A stretch of DNA of 27,631 nt from an uncultured Desulfovibrionaceae bacterium (GTDB taxonomy: Bacteria > Desulfobacterota > Desulfovibrionia > Desulfovibrionales > Desulfovibrionaceae), in the NCBI GenBank assembly GCA_947178315.1, contig CAMWXW010000001.1, positions 1 through 27,631 on the forward strand. The letters run 5' to 3'. The notes beneath the pieces were generated by a model. That model saw nothing but the letters and a program-made list of their open reading frames with translations, was not told the DNA's origin and ran no database searches. A program made the translations under genes and the position numbers. Positions 1-8,203 of this stretch are shown piece after piece; within the stretch, counting starts at the first letter, position 1; every line of letters begins with the position of its first letter.

Positions 1-539
1 TTACTCTATCCTATTTTATATTCTATGTCTTCATATCATCACTACCTATGCCCGGAGCAATGACATTAGCATTACTTTGTGGTGTTATTATGGGATTTAT
101 TCCAGCTCTAATTCTTGTCTCTTTTGCAAGTGCAGTAGGTGCGTGTTGCTCTATGCTAATTGCTCGATATTTATTTAGAGATATAATTATACATAAATTT
201 CAATCTCTTTATTGCAAGGTACAGAAAGGATTTCAAGAAGATGGCTTTCTCTATATCATATTTCTTCGACTTCTCCCTATTCCATTTTTTATTGTTAATA
301 TTATGTTAGGACTTACTCCTGTATCCGTATATATGTACTATATTGCTTCTCAAATCGGGCTTTTTCCAACTCTCTTTCTTATTGTCAAAGCAGGTGCAGA
401 GTTAGGGCTTATAGAAAGTCCACAAGAAATATTCTCTCCTACAATCATTGCTCTTTTTGTTCTTATGGCAATTTTTCCGTTTTTGATTAAAAAGATATTT
501 TTTCTCTTTTATAAAAAGAGTCCAGAATTGGAGTTATAA
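1..539 (+). CDS. TVP38/TMEM64 (DedA-like) membrane protein, 5' end outside window
   Basis: This is the C-terminal part of an inner-membrane protein of the TVP38/TMEM64/SNARE-associated (VTT) family. The reading frame is open from base 3 to the stop at 537-539, and the codons before the first ATG (base 48) already encode a hydrophobic segment followed by LPMPGAM. That matches the family's conserved Pro-Gly entry into the membrane domain, so the real start lies upstream and the ATG at 48 is internal. Visible features are a Gly/Ala-rich helix ending in ARYLFRD, the LRLLPIPF motif, and two more membrane helices with a Lys-rich cytoplasmic tail. Family members are linked to lipid or undecaprenyl-phosphate handling in membranes, but this protein's substrate is unknown. 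It ends 43 bp before the UbiD gene on the same strand. Confidence 0.8.
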   Translation, partial: TLSYFIFYVFISSLPMPGAMTLALLCGVIMGFIPALILVSFASAVGACCSMLIARYLFRDIIIHKFQSLYCKVQKGFQEDGFLYIIFLRLLPIPFFIVNIMLGLTPVSVYMYYIASQIGLFPTLFLIVKAGAELGLIESPQEIFSPTIIALFVLMAIFPFLIKKIFFLFYKKSPELEL

Positions 540-582
540 AGACAAATTCGTTCTTGCAACATATACAATGAGGAGATAGTAG

Positions 583-2424
583 ATGAAATATAGAACTCTT
601 ATGGAGTGTGTTCAAGATTTGCAAAAACATAAAGAGCTGGTTATAGTTGACGCCCTAGTTGATCCCTATATTGCTCTTGGAAGTATACAGCGAAGAGCGT
701 TGAAAAGAGAAGCACCTGCGATGCTCTTCACCAAAGTGAAAGGGACGCCTTTTCCTGTGCTCGCTAACTTATTTGGGACACGTAAGAGAGTAGATTTTCT
801 CTTTCGCTCTTCTCTCACAAGTCTGCGTGCATTGCTCTCATTGAAAGCAGACCCTATAAAAGTAAAACATCTTTCTTTGCTATGGAAAGCGTTACCTGCA
901 CTCTATGCAACTCGTCCAAAACGTGTGAGAAATGGAAAGATAACAGAAGCAATGACAACATTAAGTCAACTTCCACATGTTCATTCATGGAAAAATGATG
1001 GAGGAGCATATCTCACATTACCACAAGTCTATACTGAAGATATGGATACTCCGGGATATATGAACTCTAATCTTGGAATGTATAGAGTACAGATATCAGG
1101 AAATGAGTTTCTACCAGATAAAGAAGTTGGTCTTCATTATCAAATCCATAGGGGAATAGCCGGACATCATGCAAAAGCACTTGCCAAGAATAAACCGTTA
1201 CCTGTATGTATCTATATCGGTGGCCCTCCTGCACTTACTGTAGCAGCTCTTATGCCATTACCTGAAGGTGTTCCTGAAGTAGCATTTGCAGGTGCACTTG
1301 CTGGATTTCGTATTCCATTTGTCACAAGCCCAAATGGACTTATGATGCCAGCAGAGGCTGATTTTTGTCTTTGTGGATATATTACAAATAGTGTCAAAAC
1401 AGAAGGCCCCTTTGGTGATCATGTTGGTTATTATAGCTTGCAACATGAATTCCCTGTCATGCATGTAACTCATGTATACCATAGAAAGAATGCTATTTTT
1501 CCATTCACTACAGTAGGACGTCCTCCACAAGAAGACTCTATATTTGGTGAGTTTATCCATGATATTACTTCAGATATTATTCCGAGAGAGTTTACAGGCG
1601 TTACAGAAGTACATGCTGTAGACTGTGCTGGAGTTCACCCACTTTTATTAGCAATAGCACATGAACGATATGTTCCCTATGCTCGCACACGAGAGCCAGA
1701 AGAACTACTTACTATTGGACTTTCTCTTTTAGGCCGTTCACAGATGTCGCTTGCAAAATACCTTATTGTCGGGTGTTATGAAGATAGTCCTTTACTTTCT
1801 ACAAAGGATATCCCAGCATTCTTGACATATATTCTTGAGCGTACACATTTTGATAGGGATTTACATTATATTACAAAAACAACCATAGATACACTTGATT
1901 ACACCGGTGCAGATTTTAATAAAGGCTCAAAACTCCTTTGGGTTGTTGCAGGAGAGCCGTATAGGAAATTACATTCTCATCTTCCATCTCACTTTTCTCT
2001 TCCACCTCATTTCTATAATGCACGTGTTTTCTTTCCGGGAATACTACTTATACAAGGAGAACCAAGCCATGCACAAAGGGGTGAGTCATCGGAAGATATG
2101 GAATCTTTGAAAGCGTACTATCAATATAATAGAGCTATGTTAGAAGGGATTGCACTTTGTGTTATTGTTGATGATGTTGCATTTGCAAGTGCTTCATGGG
2201 AAAACTTCCTATGGGTTACGTTTACTCGTTCAAATCCAGCTACTGATGTACATGGTATATGTGAACGAGTTCGCAATAAGCATTTTGAATTTGATGCTCC
2301 ATGTATAATTGATGCGAGAATAAAACCATTTCATGCACCAGAACTTAAAGAGGACGAAGAGATAGAGCGAGCTGTGGATATGCTTATACAACAAAGCTCT
2401 GTACTATCACGATATCTCTTATGA
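583..2424 (+). CDS. mqnL: UbiD-family decarboxylase, likely menaquinone (futalosine) pathway
   Basis: A 613-residue prenylated-FMN-dependent decarboxylase of the UbiD family. Conserved blocks are NLGMYR (residues 163-168), which carries the cofactor/active-site Arg, YIGGPPA (211-217), PAEAD (256-260), EGPFGDH (274-280) with the catalytic acids, and GRPPQED (312-318). At about 610 residues it is longer than E. coli UbiD (about 497) and resembles the long UbiD proteins of bacteria that make menaquinone by the futalosine route, such as the Helicobacter type. I infer a role in the late decarboxylation of that pathway and use mqnL on that basis; an aromatic-acid decarboxylase of another pathway is possible. 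The start is supported by GAGGAG eight bases upstream of the ATG. A UbiX flavin prenyltransferase, which is required for the cofactor, is not in this window. Confidence 0.85.
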   Translation: MKYRTLMECVQDLQKHKELVIVDALVDPYIALGSIQRRALKREAPAMLFTKVKGTPFPVLANLFGTRKRVDFLFRSSLTSLRALLSLKADPIKVKHLSLLWKALPALYATRPKRVRNGKITEAMTTLSQLPHVHSWKNDGGAYLTLPQVYTEDMDTPGYMNSNLGMYRVQISGNEFLPDKEVGLHYQIHRGIAGHHAKALAKNKPLPVCIYIGGPPALTVAALMPLPEGVPEVAFAGALAGFRIPFVTSPNGLMMPAEADFCLCGYITNSVKTEGPFGDHVGYYSLQHEFPVMHVTHVYHRKNAIFPFTTVGRPPQEDSIFGEFIHDITSDIIPREFTGVTEVHAVDCAGVHPLLLAIAHERYVPYARTREPEELLTIGLSLLGRSQMSLAKYLIVGCYEDSPLLSTKDIPAFLTYILERTHFDRDLHYITKTTIDTLDYTGADFNKGSKLLWVVAGEPYRKLHSHLPSHFSLPPHFYNARVFFPGILLIQGEPSHAQRGESSEDMESLKAYYQYNRAMLEGIALCVIVDDVAFASASWENFLWVTFTRSNPATDVHGICERVRNKHFEFDAPCIIDARIKPFHAPELKEDEEIERAVDMLIQQSSVLSRYLL

Positions 2425-2449
2425 GAACTATTTTGTTTATGATAGTATG

Positions 2450-4051
2450 TTATATATAACGTGTAAGGAGTTTTATATATTCCTCCTTTGCTCCTGAAAT
2501 ACGCTGTATATAATATTGATGTATATACTCAAGAGAGTTTGTAATCTCTTCTTGTAATACTGTGTGATGAGATGTATTTTCAATCACATAATCAGCATGT
2601 TCATTCTTATAGGCATCGCTGTATTGGTTTTCTATTACATAGTCTATTTTTTCATCACTCCAGCCTTTTTCTCTCATACGCTTTTTTCGTATTTCTTGTG
2701 GGCTGTGTACTGTGATAACAAGATCTGCAGGGCAGTTCTTGCGAAAGAGAGCAGACTCAAAATAGAGAGGTATTTCAAGTACTGTATATGGTGATGTTAT
2801 ATGTTCTTGCCAAAAAAGGTGGATTGCTTCAATAAGGAATGAGTGTATAACTCGTTCAATCTCTTCTTTATAATGTGTTGATGTACTCATAGCTTCGAGT
2901 ACTTTTGCTTTATCTATGGTATCATCTGCATTGAAAAAACGATTTCCATAGGATTGCTTTAAGTAATGCCATATACTATTCCCTTTGGAGTAGAGCTCAT
3001 CAATAATATCATCAGCACTACAACATGGAATTCCTGCATCGATATATTGTTGTAGTACAGTGCTTTTTCCACTCCCTGCAGAGCCTGTGAGAACAATATG
3101 TATGCTTTGTGTAGAGAGAGTACTATAGGTTTCTTCAAAATCAAGAGGTGGCATTTGGCTATAGTGTAGAGACTCACCTGTAATTGGGTGATTAAACTCT
3201 AATGTACATGCATGGAGGAGGGGACGCTGTGCAAATGAGTGATGAGCACCATAGAGAGTATCTCCAAGAATAGGAAAGCCTGTGTGTGAAAGATGGACAC
3301 GTATCTGATGTGTTCTTCCAGTTGCTATACGGATATGAAGTAGGCTCACAGGATAGGGGAGTCTTCCTTGTGGGAATGTTGCTATCCTTGTGTACTCTGT
3401 ATATGCAGGTTTGCCATGTGGAGAGACACACATACGTGTTTTTCGTGTTGAATCTCGACCTATTGGCTCTTCAATGACATTGTGTTCTGGAGAGAGACCT
3501 TCTACAAAAGCAAGGTAGTGTTTAGTGATAGTTCGTTCACTAAAGGCTTGTATGAGGGCATATCGTGCTTGTTCTGTTCTTGCTAAGAGAAGAAGACCAG
3601 TTGTATCTTTATCAAGCCTATGAACAATAGCAGGACGTTCTCCACTCATCTGTGCAAGTTCTGGATAATGAAAAAGAGCTCTCTGAAGCAATGTTCCATG
3701 TGGTGTGCTGATACACGGGTGGACAACAAGAGAAGCAGGTTTATTGATAACAATAAATGAAGGATCTTCATATATAACATCAAGTATACCTTCTTCTTGC
3801 GTGAGTAGGCTATGCTCTTCCGGAATAGAGATATCTATAGTATCACTATGTGCTATTTTCTTAGAAATATGTGTGCAGACTGTACCGTTTACATAGACGT
3901 AGCCTTGTTGAATGTATTGCTTAATTTTTTCTCGAGAGATACCCTTTGATTCCAGTATAGTGCGAAGGAGTTTATCTAACCGTGTGGGAAGTATACTCTC
4001 TGGGAGTGCGATATATTCTTCTTTATTCTCTATAGTATATCTACAATACAT
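2450..4051 (-). CDS. coaE: Fused 23S rRNA pseudouridine synthase (RluD) and dephospho-CoA kinase (CoaE)
   Basis: One 533-residue frame joins two enzymes. Residues about 20-80 form an S4 RNA-binding domain. Residues about 85-305 form an RluA/RluD pseudouridine synthase with the catalytic Asp147 in HRLDKDTTG and the GRTHQIRVHL block (245-254). From about residue 316 the chain is a P-loop kinase: Walker A GSAGSGKST (323-331), an Asp-containing SADD segment, an IPLYFES block and a C-terminal HADYVIEN motif, all typical of CoaE, which phosphorylates dephospho-CoA in the last step of CoA synthesis. There is no stop or frame change at the junction. I chose the ATG at 4049-4051 because AAGGTG lies four bases before it; an in-frame ATG at 4067-4069 would add six residues but has a poorer ribosome site. 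It is convergent with the UbiD gene and divergent from cheA. Confidence 0.92.
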   Translation of the reverse strand: MYCRYTIENKEEYIALPESILPTRLDKLLRTILESKGISREKIKQYIQQGYVYVNGTVCTHISKKIAHSDTIDISIPEEHSLLTQEEGILDVIYEDPSFIVINKPASLVVHPCISTPHGTLLQRALFHYPELAQMSGERPAIVHRLDKDTTGLLLLARTEQARYALIQAFSERTITKHYLAFVEGLSPEHNVIEEPIGRDSTRKTRMCVSPHGKPAYTEYTRIATFPQGRLPYPVSLLHIRIATGRTHQIRVHLSHTGFPILGDTLYGAHHSFAQRPLLHACTLEFNHPITGESLHYSQMPPLDFEETYSTLSTQSIHIVLTGSAGSGKSTVLQQYIDAGIPCCSADDIIDELYSKGNSIWHYLKQSYGNRFFNADDTIDKAKVLEAMSTSTHYKEEIERVIHSFLIEAIHLFWQEHITSPYTVLEIPLYFESALFRKNCPADLVITVHSPQEIRKKRMREKGWSDEKIDYVIENQYSDAYKNEHADYVIENTSHHTVLQEEITNSLEYIHQYYIQRISGAKEEYIKLLTRYI

Positions 4052-4142
4052 AGAACACCTTATATGCATAGTAACATCTCTTTTCTTTCTTGTATACTAT
4101 TATTTCTCTCATCTCTTTTCTTTTTTATAGGAGCTATCACGC

Positions 4143-4159
4143 TTGGAACATAAATTGTA
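4143..4159 (+). promoter_or_regulatory. Possible sigma-54-like promoter upstream of cheA
   Basis: The sequence TTGGAACATAAATTGTA resembles the -24/-12 element (TTGGCAC, four bases, TTGCA). The GG is present with ten bases to the -12 dinucleotide, but that dinucleotide reads GT rather than GC. It lies 45 bp before the cheA ATG on the right strand. Flagellar and chemotaxis genes are often sigma-54 dependent, which makes it plausible. In an AT-rich genome a match of this quality can arise by chance. Confidence 0.25.
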
Positions 4160-4204
4160 TAGCTAGTAGCATCTGCTGTAGGGCATATTATAGAGAGGAA
4201 GAAT

Positions 4205-6592
4205 ATGATGTACGATTCTGAAGAGTTGTTACAAGATTTTATAATTGAAGCAAAAGAACATTTAGAAAGCATAGAACCGAATATATTGCGTTTAGAGAAA
4301 GAACCTGAACATTGTAGTGAAATTCTAAATGAGATATTTAGACCTATGCATTCTCTCAAAGGAGCATCTGGATTTCTAGGGCTAGAGAAGATAAATAGTC
4401 TTGCACATAAAGCAGAAAGTGTTTTAGATGAATTGCGTAAAGGAGCAATGAATATTACAAGTGAAATCACAGATGCAATTCTCGTTACAACAGATGTCCT
4501 CGGTAAAATAGTTGAGCATCTTGAAGAGCATGGAGTTGAAGGTGATATTGACACAGGTGATATATCAGAAGTATTACAACGCATTCTATCAGGTGAGGAG
4601 ATAGCTTCAACTCAAGGTACAAATTCAATTGCAACAGCTACAGGTAGTGATACATCATCTACAAAAATGATATCAGAAAGTATCGTAGATATTGAAAAAG
4701 CAAAAGTACAATTTCTTGAAAATCCAGAGAATGCTGAGTATGTAACACTACTTCTTACTTCATTAAGAGCCTTACTTGAAGAGGTTGAAAAAGAAGACTC
4801 TGAAGATATTATTCATGCTATACAAAACACTATTGAAATCATAGAGAAAACACAGACAAAGGGAATGGATTTTACTCCTTTGCTTCCCTTATTGGAGCAA
4901 GAACTTGCAATTATTATTGACTTAAGCAAAGAACTGTTTTTACAACAGGAAACAGCCGGACAACATTGTATCAATGCATTGCAACGAGCATTAGATTCAT
5001 TTATGAGTGAGCCTTCCCTTGTAGAGAATGTAGATGTCTTATATGATGTGCTTTCTATTGCAAAAAAGTATGCAGAAGAGTGTGAACTTGATGATGCTGC
5101 TATGACGGCAAAAAATACAGCAGAAATTATCAGAAAGGCAAAAGAAGACTCTGTAGATATTACTTCTTTAGTAGGGATACTCTCTCAAGAGGTATCAATA
5201 TTGATAGAGTTGTTAGAACAGTCAAGTGATACACAAGGAGAAACACAGGAAGATATAGTCTCATCTGATCTACAAAATGAAGGTGAACAGCATATCGTAA
5301 AAGAGCAGAATGCAACTGTACATAAAGAGAAAAATAAGAAGGAGGGACAACAACAAAAGGATACAAAAGAGAGTGATAAAGTTAAACATAATGGATTCAT
5401 ACGGGTTGATCATCATAAACTTGATCAGCTAATGAATCTTATTGGTGAACTTATTATCACACGAAATAGATATAGTTTACTTGTTCGTTCTTTGGAAGAT
5501 GAAGAGAGAACTGTAAAAGATATAGCACGTATTGCACAGAGCCTTACAGAAACAACCTCTTCTATGGCACGTATATCAGATGCGTTACAAGATACCATTA
5601 TGCAAGTACGTATGGTTTCACTTTCTGCTACATTTAGTAGATTGCCCCGTTTAGTTCGAGATATCAGTAAGAAGAGTGGAAAAGAGGTAGAACTCCATAT
5701 CGTAGGTGAGGAAACAGAGCTTGATAAGAATATGGTAGAAGCTCTTGCTGATCCACTCTTACATTTGATACGTAATGCTGTTGATCATGGTATTGAATCC
5801 CCTGAAGAAAGGTTACATGTCGGAAAACCAGAAAAAGGGAATGTCTGGATACGAGCATTCCATAAAGGTAATTCTGTTGTCATAGAAATTGAAGATGATG
5901 GAAAAGGAATGGATCCCGAACGATTAAAAGAAGTCGCTTTAGAAAAAGGACTCATTACACCAGATGAAGCAAAGTTTATCACTAATGATCAAGCCTTTGA
6001 ACTTATTTTCTTACCCGGATTTTCCTCTGCGAAAGAGATTACTGATATCTCTGGAAGAGGTGTTGGTATGGATGTTGTGCGAACAAATATTAAGGGATTA
6101 AAGGGAACAATCTCAATCCATTCTGTGCTGGGTAGTGGAAGTATATTCACTCTTTCATTTCCTCTTACTCTTGCTATTATAGAAGCTCTTATGGTAGAGG
6201 TGAGAGGACAAACCTTTGCTATTCCTCTTGATACTGTATCAGAAACAACAAAAATCTCAAAAGTACATATCAAAAAAATACAAGATATAGAAGCGATTAC
6301 CTTGCGTGGAGAAGTATTAAGTATAGTTCATTTAGCTGATAAATTAGGATTTGCAAAAGAGCATACTATTCCAGATATTATTTCTGTTGTCATTGTTACT
6401 ATAAATAATAAAAAAGTTGGGTTTATTGTTGATAAGCTCCTTGAGAGACAAGAGATAGTTATTAAATCACTTGGAAATTATCCTATTGTTCATACTGGAA
6501 TTTCTGGAGCAACTATTACAGGAGATGGAGGAGTTATATTGATTATCAATCCTCATGATATTTATACTATGTCTACAAGGAAGTCTGTATAG
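4205..6592 (+). CDS. cheA: Chemotaxis histidine kinase CheA with two extra helical repeats
   Basis: A 795-residue soluble histidine kinase. The N-terminal HPt domain (about 1-125) has the phospho-acceptor His49 in MHSLKGASGF. Residues 165-340 hold two ungapped tandem helical repeats where a CheY/CheB-binding P2 domain would be expected. A charged low-complexity linker follows (345-395). The P3 dimerisation helices begin near VDHHKLDQLMNLIGEL. The ATPase has its N box at LIRNAVDHG (521-529), G1 at DDGKGMD (564-570) and G2 at GRGVGMD (617-623). The C-terminus is a CheW-like P5 domain (about 655-790). All kinase residues I can check are intact, so it should autophosphorylate. No cheW, cheY, cheR, cheB or receptor gene is nearby, so it is an orphan locus. 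AGAGAGGAAG precedes the start, which has two adjacent ATG codons. Confidence 0.95.
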   Translation: MMYDSEELLQDFIIEAKEHLESIEPNILRLEKEPEHCSEILNEIFRPMHSLKGASGFLGLEKINSLAHKAESVLDELRKGAMNITSEITDAILVTTDVLGKIVEHLEEHGVEGDIDTGDISEVLQRILSGEEIASTQGTNSIATATGSDTSSTKMISESIVDIEKAKVQFLENPENAEYVTLLLTSLRALLEEVEKEDSEDIIHAIQNTIEIIEKTQTKGMDFTPLLPLLEQELAIIIDLSKELFLQQETAGQHCINALQRALDSFMSEPSLVENVDVLYDVLSIAKKYAEECELDDAAMTAKNTAEIIRKAKEDSVDITSLVGILSQEVSILIELLEQSSDTQGETQEDIVSSDLQNEGEQHIVKEQNATVHKEKNKKEGQQQKDTKESDKVKHNGFIRVDHHKLDQLMNLIGELIITRNRYSLLVRSLEDEERTVKDIARIAQSLTETTSSMARISDALQDTIMQVRMVSLSATFSRLPRLVRDISKKSGKEVELHIVGEETELDKNMVEALADPLLHLIRNAVDHGIESPEERLHVGKPEKGNVWIRAFHKGNSVVIEIEDDGKGMDPERLKEVALEKGLITPDEAKFITNDQAFELIFLPGFSSAKEITDISGRGVGMDVVRTNIKGLKGTISIHSVLGSGSIFTLSFPLTLAIIEALMVEVRGQTFAIPLDTVSETTKISKVHIKKIQDIEAITLRGEVLSIVHLADKLGFAKEHTIPDIISVVIVTINNKKVGFIVDKLLERQEIVIKSLGNYPIVHTGISGATITGDGGVILIINPHDIYTMSTRKSV
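4697..5224 (+). repeat. Tandem protein-level repeat inside CheA (two about 80-residue units)
   Basis: CheA residues 165-244 (bases 4697-4936) and 261-340 (bases 4985-5224) align without a gap at a constant offset of 96 residues. By hand I count 24 of 80 identical positions, including NT.EII.K, D.T.L, QE and the flanking F...P. Both units are predicted helical. Their second halves resemble the last helices of the true HPt domain of the same protein (E...L...KG...T pattern), but neither has a His at the phospho-acceptor position. They are probably degenerate HPt-like bundles produced by duplication. Confidence 0.7.
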
Positions 6593-6595
6593 TAA

Positions 6596-6640
6596 AATAG
6601 AGTGAGGGGAAAGAAAATGCTCTTTCATTCTCACTCTATT
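6596..6640. terminator. Bidirectional hairpin between convergent cheA and the PaaK-like gene
   Basis: AATAGAGTGAG (6596-6606) pairs perfectly with CTCACTCTATT (6630-6640). A second 5-bp stem, AAAGA with TCTTT, lies inside it across a small internal loop. It sits in the 55-bp gap between two converging genes. On the minus side the hairpin is followed by TTTTACT; the T tract on the plus side is weak. Position and symmetry fit a shared intrinsic terminator. Confidence 0.75.
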
Positions 6641-6647
6641 CTTAGAG

Positions 6648-7919
6648 CTAATCCCACTCTCGCTTATCTTCAATAGGACGTAAATTATTTCCTAAACTGT
6701 TGGGGGGAACTATCTTAACAGTAGGACGTAATTTTATCTTCTCTCGGAATACATGGAGTAATTCATCTTCACGAGCAAATGTTTGTGGTGCTTCTATGAA
6801 AAGAACAATCTCATCAATTCCTTCAGCATTAGTTACTTCTATCTGCCATCGCTTAATTTCTTCAAAGTCTGCCATTAGTTGTTCTACTTGGTGAGGGTAG
6901 ACAAATAATCCCTTAATTCGTGCTGTTGTATCTACTCTTCCTAAAATTCCACCTAATCGTGGTCCCATTCTACCACATGAGCAAGGGCTTGTATCTATAT
7001 AAGAAAGATCGCCTGTTGCAAATCGAATAAGAGGGTATGTTTTATTAAATACTGTAACAACAACTTCTCCAACCTCGCCTTCTTTTAAGGGGACTCCTGT
7101 ATCGGGGTGGCATATTTCTACATAGCATCGATTTGATATATGAAGTCCTGTATTGTAATAGCATTCATATCCAATACAACCTACATCTGCAGTACCGTAT
7201 GCTTGACGTAATACCATCTCAAATTTCTTTTCAAGCGTTGCTCTGGTTTTTTCTGTGAAACGCTCTCCAATAACAAAAGCAACTTCGAGAGCAAAATCTT
7301 TACGGAGGTTAAAGCCTTTCTCTTCTGCTTTTTGTGCAAGAAGTAAAAGATAGCTAGGTGCTCCTACAAAGCCTGTTACTTTTAATTTATTCATGATGTC
7401 AATATGAGTCATCATATCTGTGCTTTGTCCTGCTGGAATAACTGCACATTCAAGGTTACGTAATGGCTCTTCAAAAACAAGACCTGCTGGAGATAAGTGA
7501 TAATTAAATGCAACATGAACGATATCTCCGGGGCGAAATCCTATGGAGTAAAATGCTTCTGTATACCCCCAGTAGTCGTCATCTTTATCTTCTGGATCGA
7601 AAATAGGACCTGGAGAAAGGTAAATTCTGCGTAGTTCTCCTATATCCTTTGTTAACATACCTCCAAGACGAGGACCTATCGATTGTAAAAATATGAGTTC
7701 ACTCTTTTTCAAGATAGGAGCATGCTTTAAGTCTGATAACGAAGAAAATTTCTCTACATTAAACTGGGCTCTATCAAATCGCTTTTTTACATCGTCTGAA
7801 TATCTATATGCGTATTGTAGGAGTTCTTTTATTTGAGCAATATAGTATTGTTCACGTTCTCCAGCATCTAATACTTCTTTCCTACTATAAATACCTTCTG
7901 TTCTATCTTTTCTCGTCAT
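6648..7919 (-). CDS. PaaK-like (phenylacetate-CoA ligase family) adenylate-forming protein, variant P-loop
   Basis: A 423-residue protein of the short PaaK type of adenylate-forming enzymes, which activate a carboxylic acid with ATP and pass it to CoA. Recognisable parts are RPGDIV (129-134), GAPSYLLLLAQ (186-196), the A5-like YGTAD (241-245), A7-like TGDL (302-305), a Cys pair in SPCSCGR (311-317) as in other PaaK proteins, and the A8-like GRVDTTARIKG (327-337). Where the family normally has the ATP loop SSGTTG, this protein reads LSPGPIFDP (101-109), without the Thr pair. It could be a variant ligase or a protein that no longer adenylates; the substrate cannot be read from the sequence, so I give no symbol. 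The start has GGAGG seven bases upstream. A promoter and structured leader lie at 7949-8040. Confidence 0.85.
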   Translation of the reverse strand: MTRKDRTEGIYSRKEVLDAGEREQYYIAQIKELLQYAYRYSDDVKKRFDRAQFNVEKFSSLSDLKHAPILKKSELIFLQSIGPRLGGMLTKDIGELRRIYLSPGPIFDPEDKDDDYWGYTEAFYSIGFRPGDIVHVAFNYHLSPAGLVFEEPLRNLECAVIPAGQSTDMMTHIDIMNKLKVTGFVGAPSYLLLLAQKAEEKGFNLRKDFALEVAFVIGERFTEKTRATLEKKFEMVLRQAYGTADVGCIGYECYYNTGLHISNRCYVEICHPDTGVPLKEGEVGEVVVTVFNKTYPLIRFATGDLSYIDTSPCSCGRMGPRLGGILGRVDTTARIKGLFVYPHQVEQLMADFEEIKRWQIEVTNAEGIDEIVLFIEAPQTFAREDELLHVFREKIKLRPTVKIVPPNSLGNNLRPIEDKREWD

Positions 7920-7948
7920 CGATTAGCCTCCAAGTCTATGTGATATAG

Positions 7949-8009
7949 AGAACAATTGTAGTCTTTTCAGCACTAACGTACTAACACGTTATAGAAAATA
8001 TATTGTTCT
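7949..8009 (-). promoter_or_regulatory. Nested inverted repeats in the leader of the PaaK-like gene
   Basis: An outer pair, AGAACAAT (7949-7956) and ATTGTTCT (8002-8009), encloses an inner pair, TAACGT (7974-7979) and ACGTTA (7986-7991), with a 6-base loop. If transcription starts near base 8005, as the promoter at 8012-8040 implies, most of this lies in the untranslated leader and could fold. It could equally be a protein-binding site near the start point. No known riboswitch class is recognised. Confidence 0.4.
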
Positions 8010-8011
8010 AC

Positions 8012-8040
8012 ACTATAACAGTTTTATATATACTATGCAA
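8012..8040 (-). promoter_or_regulatory. Sigma-70-type promoter for the PaaK-like gene
   Basis: Read on the minus strand: TTGCAT, a 17-base spacer, then TATAGT preceded by TGT, which makes an extended -10. TATAGT differs from the consensus at one position. It lies about 93 bp upstream of the PaaK-like start codon, leaving a leader of roughly 85 bases. Confidence 0.5.
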
Positions 8041-8203
8041 GGAATAAAAATAAAAGGAGTGAGCAGTCGTTCTTTTTTGTCTATTATTTGTTGTGTTTAT
8101 GTGTATGAGGAAGTTAGATTCTCTTGCTTTATTCTATGATATATTTTTGTCATTTTATATATTGTACAGTCAATATTACAGAAATATAAGAATATATAAT
8201 TAT

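Noticed and set aside
2449..2460. GTTATATATAAC palindrome as a terminator
   Set aside because: It overlaps the end of the RluD-CoaE gene, is purely AT in its core, and has no T tract; chance is likely.
5160..5400. Minus-strand frames opposite the CheA linker
   Set aside because: They are shadows of low-complexity codons in an unambiguous cheA gene.
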